From: Myrmaecium sp. VS I D KN 1
Taxonomy: Eukaryota; Ascomycota; Dothideomycetes; Valsariales; Valsariaceae
NCBI GenBank assembly: GCA_019775845.1
Contig: JADQAV010000044.1
Span: 1-64,000 of the forward strand
Reading direction: 5' to 3'
Length of the DNA: 64,000 nt
This document shows positions 1 through 9,761 of the stretch, in pieces; within the stretch, counting starts at the first letter, position 1; every line of letters begins with the position of its first letter. The notes under the pieces were generated by a model. The model worked only from the letters and a program-made list of their open reading frames with translations. It made no database searches and was not told the DNA's origin. The translations under genes and the position numbers were made by a program.

Positions 1-891
1 GGGTGCGACGCAGCAGGGCGCGGGCGTGGGGGTGGAACCAGAGGTTGGTGTAGGTGATGTTGGTTTTGCTGTTGCTGTTGGACGGGATGAGGGGGTCCCG
101 GTGGTGGATGAGCGCCGGGACAACGGCGGCGGCGGGGGGGTGGCGGGTGTTGGTTAGTAGGGGGATGTGGGACCAGGATGTGTTGGCGGGGGGGAGGTCG
201 TCGAGGTTGGGTTCCAGGTCCGGTTGCAGCGGGACGGCATTGGGGGCGGGGGGGTTGTGGGTGGGATGGTGGGCGGCGTAGGGACCGGGGTGGGCGAGGA
301 GGGGTTTGGGGAGGTGGAGGTTGGCATGGGCGATGAATGCCAGCTCGTCGGAGGCGGTCGCGGCGAGCGGTTGCAGGAGCTGGTGGGCGTAGTCGAGTCC
401 GATGCCGTGTTCCGGCTCGTCGTCGAGGGTCACGTTCCGCGGGGAGGCGGCGGGGGCCTGCGCCGCCGGTCGAGCGGTCCAGGGGAGGAGGACCGGGAGC
501 CATGAGCGCCAGCGGGGCGCCGGGAGCGGCGCCGCCAATGCGCGGGCGGCTTCCTGCTCGGCGAAGACCATGGAGAAGAGCTGGCGCGCGTTCGTGAAGA
601 GGGAGGGGGATCGCTCGAACGTCCGCAGGGCCGCGCGGTGGACTTCCCGCACCTCTCGCGCCGGCCCCATGATTATGCCGGAGTCTAGGTACCGGGCCCT
701 GTTCCGCTCGCCGCCGGGACGGGCCTGATCGGCGGTGCGCGCGCCATAGAGATCCGTGGGCAGCGGCGGGTCCGGCACGGCGGACACGCAGACGCTGCGC
801 TCTTCCGGGGCCGCCGCCGGGCACACGGGCACTGTGCTGGCGCCGAACAGGACGGACTGGGTGAACTTGGGCCGCGGCGGCGGACGATCCC

Positions 892-923
<32 letters not shown>

Positions 924-1597
924 TCCTCCACCGCATCCCCGTACCGCTTCCGCAACCGTCGGTTCGCCTCCGCGATCGCGTGCGCGTACTGCCGCACGAG
1001 GACCGCGGCCGGCAGCTGGAACCAGACGTCGTACGCGTCGACGACGACGAGGACGAGGTCGTCATCGTCCCGAACCTTGCGGCGGTCACTCAGGTACTCG
1101 TGCACGCCGACCATCTTGCCGATCTCGTCGCCGCCCGCGCCGACGTACTCGGTGTCCCAGTTGATGAGCGTTGGGGCCGGGTAGTCGAGCAACAGGGCGG
1201 AGAGGAAGGTGCGGCAGAAGGCTGCGTTGCTCGTTGGCGCGACCATGAGCAGGTGGAAGGAGGGGTTTTGCTTGGTGAGCTTGGGCGGGATCACCGTTCG
1301 GTTTCCGCGCTCGAGCTCGAGGGTTGTGTTGGAGGGTGTGAGGACGGCTGGCTCGCCCGTGTCGTTGTCCTCGTCGTCGGCGCTCCATCGCTCATCGGAC
1401 GGCCAATGCGGTGATGATGATGATGATGATGGTGGTGCGGCGTTCCATCTTGTCGTTTCCGTTGTCGTCAAGAAGAAAAGGACGGAGGCGAGCAGCAGCG
1501 ACAACGTGAGGACCCGGCCCCGCCGCCCTTTGGCGAACTGCAACAGAGCGCTGCCAACCTGCCTAGCGCTCTCTGGGGCTTCATCCGGTAGCCTCAT
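1..1597 (-). CDS. PLOD-like membrane-anchored glycosyltransferase, C-terminus beyond window
   Basis: The reading frame is open without a break from an ATG at 1597 to the left edge, at least 532 residues, so the stop lies outside the window. Residues about 28-43 form a single hydrophobic segment after a basic N-terminus (KGRRGR), which suggests a type II Golgi-type anchor. A Ser run (six TCA codons) and an acidic linker follow. From about residue 112 the catalytic-type region begins (NPSFHLLMVAPTSNAAFC). An acidic DAYD motif in VVVDAYDVWFQLP (about residue 187) fits the metal/nucleotide-sugar-binding DxD of the fungal glycosyltransferases related to the lysyl-hydroxylase (PLOD) GT domain. A second conserved-looking block is RYLDSGIIMGPAREV. 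The donor sugar and acceptor cannot be told. No intron is needed. Family assignment is by pattern recognition; substrate is unknown. Confidence 0.75.
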
Positions 1598-3488
1598 CTC
1601 CTTCCTCTCCGGCTTTTTGCTCCGGCACCGGCGGCTAGATGAGCAGGGACGTCGTGTTGCTGGGAAAAGGATGTAATGTATATATGAACACGCAAGAGAG
1701 ACAGAAAAACAAAGAGCAAGCACAAGAGAACGACGAAAAAGGAAACGAGCAAGGAGAGAATTCGAGTAGACAAAACAAACGCAGATGGAATCTAGAAAAG
1801 ACCGTCGCCCTCAGAAGGAGAAGCAGAGACAGAGAACAAACAAAAAATGATGAGACCAAATCAGCAAAACCCGTGCTTCTAAACAAGTCGAACCAGGAGG
1901 CCCGGGGAAGGGGAAGGGGCAAGGAGGATCAACGCAACACAACGCAAGTGGAGAACCAATAGGTGGCATTGCTCGCAGTGCTCTTCCTCATTCACCAGTG
2001 TCACCATGCCCGACGATCCGTGGGGAACAGGAGGAGAATCATCAGCAGCTTAGCCTTTCCCGTTGTTTCGGAAGGCGGATGATGATGCGTAAGCCTGGGT
2101 GGTGGATCTGCAGGATGGATGATACATTATATGTTGTTTGCCTGACCGGGAGATCAACTTTCTTCTACCATGAATATCAAGGGAATCTGTGAATACGATA
2201 TACCTATTTATTCTCCGGATGTCTTAAAAAGTAGCCTCAGGGTGCGTGGGTTCATAGATGTAGCGGGGGAAGAGCGGGGCGGTGGGGCAGGATGGGATGG
2301 ATGTGGGTGAGCGGGTACGGAGTACGCAGCGTGGGTGCTGATCTCCTCTCTCCCCCTGGCGCTAAAAGGCAGCAAGCAATCCCTATGTGCCTATTCCTAG
2401 AGCATCTCACTGGATACTACGACCATATTGCTATACATCACCAAGTCTTTAGATTCACATTCATCCATGCTATCATTCATCCTCACTCTGCCATTCCCCC
2501 TTCTCCCAATCTCCCACACCCCTCCCATCCCGAATATACATACATACTATACTATAAGTAAGTATATGTGTATGTGTATACCCCAGAACACCACCCGAAG
2601 CGAACCCCTTCCTCTCTGTTCCAGAGATCGGTTTTTCCATGTATAACCTCCCCCCTACCCCCATCCAGCGACTGACCATCCAGGGCTTCTGGCGTCAAGC
2701 GTTAAGGAAGAGGACGCCGAAAAAGAAAAAGTAAAAAGAGAAGAAGAAAGAAGAAGGGAGAGAAATAAAAGACGAATGCCCCATCGGCGTTTCCCTTTTT
2801 CTGTTCTGTTCGCGTGTGTGTGCTATCTCGAGAGAGGAGAGATCTCAAGCCAAGTTAAGCTAAGCCAACACTCTTCTTCCTCTAACCCCCCTTTCCGCCC
2901 CTAAGAGCAGAAGAAAACCAACCGTGTGATAGTAGTGGTAGAACTAGCAAAACCATGCAAAACAAAGAAGACAACCTGGTCTGAAGGCTGCAGATAGAAG
3001 ATAATAGCGGGGTGTGGATATGGGGCGATGACCCCCCGAAAAGAAGAAGGAAAAAAAAGAAGAAGAAGAAAAAGTGAGAAATGGAAAAGGATGATATCAT
3101 AAGCAGCAGGCAGTAAGGTAGAACTCCACTCCCCTCTGCTTCATTTTCCCCCATACCCCTATACCCCATCCCCCATTCCACTAAAGATGCACATAATGAA
3201 AAGAAGGAGAAAAGAAAGAAGCAGTACCAGTACCAGCACTAGCACCAGCACCAAAAACAAAGAAACACCGACCCACTCTAGAGAAGAGTTGATGAAGATG
3301 CCGAGACCTCAAGCGGAAGCACGAAAGAAAAAAAGAAAGAAAAGAAGCGTCCAAGCTGACGCAGGGGCAGTCCACATCTCAGAATCCGTCATCACGCACA
3401 TGTTATCGCCATATGAAAGACAGCGCAGAGGGAAGTGATGTCTCATCCGCGCTCACACCGAACAAGCTCCCAACTTATCGCTACGCAC
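1598..3488. other. Intergenic: 5' region of the glycosyltransferase gene and 3' region of the J-domain gene
   Basis: No gene seen. On the minus strand the stretch just upstream of the glycosyltransferase ATG (about 1690-1900) is pyrimidine-rich, as is common in fungal promoters and 5' leaders. Purine-rich (AAG/GA) tracts at about 2700-2770, 3040-3075 and 3190-3360 produce small low-complexity reading frames with no protein-like composition. Confidence 0.5.
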
Positions 3489-6257
3489 TCAGTTCGTCAG
3501 CCCGTACTTAAGCACGCGAGCCCGAACGTCAGAGAACTTGCTCATCGCAACATTATGCATCTTGCACGCCATCTCCCACTGCGCACGGGCCTTGGCGTTC
3601 TGCCTGAGCGAATCCATGTACCGGTCGAGGCCGCCCTCGCTCGTGTCGCCGAGGGCGGCGAAATGGTGGGCGGTCAGCCGGTCGGCCTCGAACTGATGCG
3701 TCTGCATCTGGCCCAGCATCGCCTTGTTGAACTTGTTCCACTCCGTCCAGTACGCCATGAACTTCTGCAGGTACTCCTTCCACGTCTGCGCGTCCAGCCG
3801 CTCCTGCGTCGGCGGCGGCGGCCCTTTCGGACATTGAAGTGGCCTTGGCGTTTCGGGGGTCGACGGCTTCGTCGGGTACTGGTTTGACGGTTTCGATGGA
3901 AACGGTAGGGTGGAGGTCAGATCCTCTAGATTGCCCAGCCCTTCTTGCGTCGTGCTCGTGAACGGGGCAACATTCTTCAGGTTGCCAAGCTTGAAAGTCG
4001 CCGGGTCATCGTCGGTCATTTTCGTTCCTTCCGCGTGTGTCTGCGCAGAGTTCTTGAAGGTAGGTCGCATAGGGCTGACGGGTACAACGCGAGGCTCTCT
4101 CATCGGTGGCGGTGCGGCCTTCGGAGGGAGGACCTCTTCATCGATATCCATAGCGTTGTCGTAGGCATCAGCTGCACCATTAGGGGAAGGCGACACGGGC
4201 TGGTTGGCACCAAAAGTCCCATTTGGCGTCTCTGCATCTTCGGAGTCGTCACTGACAGTAGCTGGTCGTGGGACGGTAGGTCTCCGAGATTTGGGAGGCA
4301 ATTTCGGCCGGGTCGGTGAGCCTGGTCTGGTAGGGAACACCCACGTCGGCTCCTTGAAGTGCTGTTTCCATTGCTCGGGGGAGAACCGTCCTTGACCTGG
4401 AAGACCGTTTGCAGCAGGATGAGCAGTTGGCGGCGGTGGCGGCGGCGCCGGGGCCGGTGGCGGGATGTCGTCGGTGGAGAATGCATTCGGGTTGCGTGGA
4501 CTAGCGAATTCGGAACGTACCGGAGAGGCTTTCGTCCGGGACGTTTTGCTGGTGTGAGTGGACTTATAGTTGGGACTGCCTTCGAATTTGCCGTTCCAAT
4601 CGCTGGCAACAAACCTCGTGTTGATACTCTCCTCGCTCTTGCTCTTGAACTCTGGAGCACGCATCGGCTTGAATGTATTCTCATCGATGGGAAAACTGAA
4701 ACTGTGATTTGCGTCAGCGACATTCTGTTGCCGAATTGGCCGAGAGACCGGTGGTGGTGACTGAGGACGAGATGCAGGAAAGGAATGCTGAGAGTCTGAA
4801 TCAAAATCTTTGCGCAGCTTTGACGGCGGGGTACGGGGATCCTTTCCCGAAGGGCGTGTCGAGCACCCGTAAGGCTTGATGCTGGACGGAATCGCCCAGA
4901 GAGGAAAGCGGTTGCGTCCATTGCCGACTCCCGCGTCTTCCGCCAAACCAGAGTGCGAATATCGAGACGATAAACGAAAAGTACTAGAAACTGGGAAGGA
5001 AGGAACAGGGGGAATGTGTGAGAAAAAGTTGTCGTACATGTTGCTCTTCGTAGGAGCTTTGCCTTGGGGGCTGCTGGGCTGATTCCCATTGCTGGCACCG
5101 TTCTCTCGGTGGGTAGGATTCTGACCGAAGGTGGCGGATGGATGTCGAGGGGTCCCAAGGATCTCATCCTCGTCAGATGAATCGTAATTGTTGTGGCTGA
5201 AGAACGGACGCGTCGCATTGCCGCCCTTCCTGGACTGAGCGGTTGTAGGCGAGTCTGCAGAAGCTTTGGACTGCGGCCGAGGGGTGGGAGAGCCCGTCCC
5301 CGAAAATGGCTTTCGGGTTCCCGGGCTGGCGCTGCGATGGCGCGGGGACTTGACTTTGGCCGAACTCGGAGGCTGCACAGGCTCCCCGGATTCTGGCCGT
5401 CTGGGGGAATGTCTCATGCTTGGAGAAGTTGTGAAGATCCGTTCACCACTACCATTGGACGCATAGGGGGCGCGAGCACGAGGCCTGCCCTCCGTGAAGG
5501 GAACGTCGTCTTCAGGCGCTTTGTGGGCGCTCGGAGTGGCGGGTCTCGTGCGCGGAGGCGATGGAACCGGTCGGTCAGACCAGCGGGTGCTGGTGTAATA
5601 AGAGGTTCCCGGGGCGGGGGGTTCGTCTGCTCCCGGAGCCATTGGGTCAAAGCCCGTCTTCCTGGTCGCGCGAGTTGTGCTGCTCCTGCCCATGTTCGGG
5701 CCCGTCCCCCACGTAGTGTGTGGCCTCGGTGGTGGTTCCTCCTGAGTGGTCTGCTGCTTCTTCCGGTTCATGTTTTGCCACGCGGTGAAGACGTTCGCTT
5801 TGGCGCTCGGGTCGTCCCGCATGGACGTGCGCGCCGAGGTGGGTGGCGGCGGGAAGTTGCTGAACCGACTGGCGCCATTTGAGGCCGTTGATGTGTATTC
5901 CGGTCTTGTGCGTGGTGGAGGGGCCTGCGTGCGTCGGGGCGGCGGCGGGAACGGACTGTTCGCGGTGTACAGGTTGGTCCGTGGAGAGGCGGTGGTGCGC
6001 GCGAAGGAGGAGTAGTAATCGGGCTGTCTCCGTCGCTCCGCATCGTACTTGGAGCGTTGTGAGGGATCTGTCAGAATCTCGTGGGCGGCTTGGATTGCCT
6101 GAAACCTAGGGACGCATTCGGCCTCCCGACCGGGGTTGCGGTCCGGATGGTATTTGAGCGCGAGCTTGCGAAACTGCTTCTTGATCTCCTCAACGTCGGC
6201 GGTCGACGAGACGTCCAGCTCGGCGTAGTAGTCTTTCTTAGCGTCGATTTTCACCAT
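3489..6257 (-). CDS. J-domain (DnaJ-like) protein with long disordered region
   Basis: A single 922-residue frame begins at the ATG at 6257. Residues about 9-75 are a J domain: DYYAELDVSSTADVEEIKK, then the HPD motif in KYHPDRNPG, then FQAIQAAHEILTDPSQRSKYD. HPD stimulates Hsp70 ATPase, so the protein is expected to be an Hsp70 co-chaperone. The next 700 residues are rich in Pro, Ser, Arg and Thr and look disordered. The last ~110 residues (WKEYLQKFMAYWTEWNKFN onward) are predicted helical, a conserved tail of this filamentous-fungal family. Around 4960-5080 the sequence changes character (FRLSSRYSHSGLAEDAG); an unremoved short intron there is possible, so the middle of the model is less certain than its ends. 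There is no Gly/Phe region, zinc-finger or DnaJ C-terminal domain, so it is a class III J protein. Confidence 0.85.
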   Translation of the reverse strand: MVKIDAKKDYYAELDVSSTADVEEIKKQFRKLALKYHPDRNPGREAECVPRFQAIQAAHEILTDPSQRSKYDAERRRQPDYYSSFARTTASPRTNLYTANSPFPPPPRRTQAPPPRTRPEYTSTASNGASRFSNFPPPPTSARTSMRDDPSAKANVFTAWQNMNRKKQQTTQEEPPPRPHTTWGTGPNMGRSSTTRATRKTGFDPMAPGADEPPAPGTSYYTSTRWSDRPVPSPPRTRPATPSAHKAPEDDVPFTEGRPRARAPYASNGSGERIFTTSPSMRHSPRRPESGEPVQPPSSAKVKSPRHRSASPGTRKPFSGTGSPTPRPQSKASADSPTTAQSRKGGNATRPFFSHNNYDSSDEDEILGTPRHPSATFGQNPTHRENGASNGNQPSSPQGKAPTKSNMYDNFFSHIPPVPSFPVSSTFRLSSRYSHSGLAEDAGVGNGRNRFPLWAIPSSIKPYGCSTRPSGKDPRTPPSKLRKDFDSDSQHSFPASRPQSPPPVSRPIRQQNVADANHSFSFPIDENTFKPMRAPEFKSKSEESINTRFVASDWNGKFEGSPNYKSTHTSKTSRTKASPVRSEFASPRNPNAFSTDDIPPPAPAPPPPPPTAHPAANGLPGQGRFSPEQWKQHFKEPTWVFPTRPGSPTRPKLPPKSRRPTVPRPATVSDDSEDAETPNGTFGANQPVSPSPNGAADAYDNAMDIDEEVLPPKAAPPPMREPRVVPVSPMRPTFKNSAQTHAEGTKMTDDDPATFKLGNLKNVAPFTSTTQEGLGNLEDLTSTLPFPSKPSNQYPTKPSTPETPRPLQCPKGPPPPTQERLDAQTWKEYLQKFMAYWTEWNKFNKAMLGQMQTHQFEADRLTAHHFAALGDTSEGGLDRYMDSLRQNAKARAQWEMACKMHNVAMSKFSDVRARVLKYGLTN

Positions 6258-7712
6258 CGTGGCAGCATCCGTGCCGGCAAGAGCACGGCGAAGTTAGAGC
6301 GAAAGTGGACGGTGGTGGGTGGGAGAGTGGTCCGCAGCGAGGGTGCGGGATAGGCGAGTTACTATAGGTAGGCCGAACGCAGGCAGCGAGCGTGGTCGGA
6401 TCGTGCTCAGAGGGAGCGGCCCAGGCGAGCGAGTGAATGGAAGGAGGAGGGTCGGCGTTGGGTCGAGTGCATGTCGCTTCGGCCAGTGAAGACGGAGGCT
6501 GTGAGGTTTACCGGACCGGGAGGAGTCGTGGCGGTCGGTTGGCGGGGCAGGACAGCAAAAAGAGCTGTGTAGGGTGAGTGGTGAGTGGTGAGTGAATGAG
6601 AGAGGATGATGAACGGTCAAGGGACGGTGGAAGGTTACGATGTACGTTCAGCGGTACATCATCCGTACTACGTCGCAGTACCGTAAGGTTGAGTAAGTGG
6701 GAGGACTGACGTGAGTAGAGGTTTTTCGGTTGGCAGTAAAACTTGTTGTAAACACCCGGGGCCGATCGATAAGGCAGCTGAGGATTATCGCCCAGGCAGC
6801 GCTCGGGGGTCCGCGCGGTGCGGGTGGGGAGGACTAGCAGAGGGCCCGTACCTTGTTTCTGACTAAGTCACTTTGAGCATCACCTCAGGTACCACACGTT
6901 CTTACTAAGTCACCTTGACCAACAGGTACAGTACCTACGCATAAAAGAAAGACAAAGAAGCCAGTGCAAGTGAACATCCCATCCAACGCAAACCAATCAC
7001 CCCAGCAAGGACAGAGACAGGCCGTGGACCAAAAGAGAAGACGACCGAAAAGCAGGGACGGGATCCAGGTGTGTGCGTGGTCGCCGTTCACTCGACGACA
7101 TGGGCGGTGGCAGACGGTCAGGTACACCCACACATCCACACGCATACACAGATGTCGTTGGGCTGAAAGCGAGAAGAGAAAAAAGAAAGAAAGAAAGGGA
7201 GAAAGAGCTGGAGAGGCTGGCAAACCTCATCCGTTCATTGATCTATTCAAGGCTATGACCGCATCGCATCGCATCGCATGGTCTGGCCGGGATGCATCCG
7301 CCAGCCAACCGGCCAGCCAGCGCAACACCTGCCTGCCGACAATGACGACGAGGAATTCGTGATGAATAGCAAGCCTCTGTTTAAGTACTTACAGTATTTC
7401 TTGGGCGCTCTATACCACTCACTGTACGTACTATACAGGTAAGTAATATCATCTCATAACGAGAGAAAAAGAAAGGACAAATTGAAATGCAAAATCAATT
7501 TCTTCTTTCAGATCTTTTGTAGCAAACATCTATCCCTTCCGTGGCTTTAGATCATATATATCTTCCTTCCATATTCTGTCTCACCTCTCTCTTTTCCTTG
7601 TCTCAGCAATCCATTTGCTCGTCCTTTTCCAGCAGCAAACACACCAGCAACTTCCCTTCTCTTTCCCTCCCACGAGCAATCATCCTCTCATAAGAAGAAC
7701 CTGTCCCAGCAA
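6258..7712. other. Intergenic: promoter side of the J-domain gene and 3' side of the coiled-coil gene
   Basis: No gene seen. It holds a short (GCATC) pentanucleotide tract at about 7261-7280 and a purine-rich run at about 7168-7215. Small frames on both strands are low-complexity. Confidence 0.5.
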
Positions 7713-8689
7713 TCACATCCCACCCATCTCATCAGGTAACCCCTTCACCAACCGCCTCACCCCCTTCTCCGCATACCGCAGCGTCTCCCCCACACTCCCC
7801 CTCCCAACCACATCCCCATCACCCTCCATAACTTCCCTCACCACCTCCTCCAACTCCCCCATCACCTCCCCACCCTCCCTCACCAGCCCACCAAGCCCCA
7901 GCGCCTCCCTAACCCACCCCTCCACCAACCTCTCCCCGCCCAAAACCAACTCCCTCATCCCCTCCCCCTCCTCCCTCCACTCCCTCTCCACCTGCACCAC
8001 CCCCTTCACCCCCATCTCCCCCGTCAACCGACTCAACCCCTCGTACTCCGCCCTCAATTCTCGCGCCGCCCCCAACAAGCCCTTTACCTGCCGGTCCGCC
8101 GCCCCCTTCGCCCGCGCCACCCCGCCCACCGCCTCCGCCATCAGTCCCGCGAACTCCGTCCGAAACTCCTCTTCCTCCCGCTTGCCCTCCGCCATCCGGC
8201 GCTCGAGCTGCTGTTCCACGCGTTCCCGCTCCGCCTCGACTCGCGCTCGGAAGCGCGCGAGGTACCGCGCGTCTGCCGTGGGCGTCGTTGTGAGCGCTTT
8301 GGAGAGCGTCATGAACTGCCTGTGGAATCCGATAATTAGCGACGTCGCGTCGCCGTGAAGAAAGGGGGGAGAAAACGCAACTGGCTCTCCGTCATCCCCG
8401 GATCCTCCGTCTGATCCGGGAGCACATCTTCCTCGGCCCCCTCGTTCGGCATGTCAGACTCCTCGCTCATGTCACGCGAGGGTCTCGCTGGTGAGGGTCT
8501 CGCTCGCGCAGGCCGCTTTTTCGTCGTCTTCTTCGGCCTTCCTCTTCCCTTTCCCTTCCCAACAGCCGCTGAGGAGCGAGGCGGCGGCGATGAGCCGGGG
8601 GAAGAAGATGCAGAAGACGTGTCCGTGACGCTAACCATACGCTTGCGTTTCCGCCTACCTGCAGCAGCGGTAGTAGCAGTAGCAGGCAT
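7713..8689 (-). CDS. AT-hook and coiled-coil protein, function unrecognised
   Basis: Two exons: 8382-8689 and 7713-8319, 304 residues. The 62-nt intron has donor GTTGCG, a GCTAAT branch-like site and acceptor CACAG; removing it joins ...TES-Q-QFMTLSKAL in frame, whereas both unspliced frames fail (the first exon otherwise ends in a stop). The N-terminal ~100 residues are basic and Ser/Pro-rich with an AT-hook-like core (KGRGRPKKTTKKRP), which suggests nuclear DNA binding in the minor groove of AT-rich DNA. The second exon is strongly helical with heptad character (RFRARVEAERERVEQQLERR), a long coiled coil. I do not recognise the family; the shape would fit a chromosome, kinetochore or recombination accessory protein, but that is only inference. 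The start is the ATG at 8689; an in-frame ATG upstream (8740) adds 17 residues. Confidence 0.65.
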
Positions 8690-9761
8690 CTTTTCGCTTC
8701 GGGATTCAAAGTGGCGGATAGTGATGTAGATGGACGTCACTGACCTGTGCTGGTTTCAAGGGGAATGGCTGGGTTCTCGGCGGTGGGAAGGGTTGAGGGT
8801 GAGGGTGAGGTTTGAGCTTGAGGCTTGCGGTTGAGGTCGTGGTTGAGGTGCCTGCCTACCTAAGTAGGTACCCCGGGAGGTAGGTACGGAGGTTGAGCGG
8901 GCTGGGACGAGAACGTGGAGTTCGGACGGCGCAGGGCCTCTTCAGAGAGGCAAATCTATAAAACGAACAACGAAAAGCGCGCACACATGATGGCAGCAGA
9001 GCGTAATAAGAACTTCCCATAGAAATAGAATTCATTTTTGCTTTCTCATGGAATGCCGCAACGCCTCCTGCATTTACTTTCGCGACAAAGCGCTCGACGA
9101 CTGAGAGGGGAGTATAATATATTCGATGAAGAGAGTGGATTTTCGGTTCTAAACTAGTGCCAGGGGGATAGAAGTAGTATGTGAACTCAACGATATCATC
9201 GTAACGTCCTCCTCAGCAGACTAAAAAGGCAGGGGAGGGGAGAGGATTGGGAACCGTGAAGGAAGAAAAATGAAGAAGAGGAACAAAGAGTGAGCAGCAC
9301 GAAAAGAGACCGTACAAAGGGAAAAGAAGATTCAAAAGCAAACAACTCCCATCGCCATTCTCAATCTTTGATTTCTTTTTTCCTAGATAAGCAATCATGA
9401 AAAGCAAGTTAAAAACCCCGTCTGCAAAACCTTCTGCAACCCGCCCGTATAGAAGAAAAAAGAAGAGAAGTGAAGAGGTAAAAGGAAAAGTAGAAGAAGA
9501 GAAAGAAAGTGAAAAAAACCACCCGCCGGACCGCCATAGTCCCGCCCGTAAATATCACGAATCCAGTGTCCAGTTTCCAGTTTCCAGTTCAGAGAAGTTT
9601 TCATAGCCTCATAGCTCTGCCAGAAATGACCGAATAACTAACCTGACTAACTAACTAACCGTTCCATCCACAGAGAATGAAAGGAAAAAAGGAGAAGAAA
9701 TCAGGGGGAGATCCTTGCCCCACCCAAAAAAATCCAGAAAGAAGCGAATGAGGGGAAAAAT
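8690..9761. other. Intergenic between the coiled-coil gene and the PSP1-domain gene
   Basis: No gene seen. The plus strand is A/G-rich between about 9225 and 9520, giving short Lys/Glu-rich frames. It should contain the promoter of the upstream-facing coiled-coil gene (near 8690-8960) and the 3' UTR of the PSP1 gene. Confidence 0.5.

Noticed and set aside
4100-5218. Minus-strand frame of 372 residues
   Set aside because: Another frame of the J-domain gene's disordered middle. It made me consider an intron near 5000, but no consensus intron clearly restores a better protein.
5193-5882. Plus-strand frame of 229 residues
   Set aside because: Antisense shadow of the J-domain gene; Arg/Gly/Pro-rich as GC-rich shadows are.
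7615-8358. Plus-strand frame of 247 residues rich in Pro, Ser and Thr
   Set aside because: It is the antisense of the coiled-coil exon, whose minus-strand reading is protein-like.
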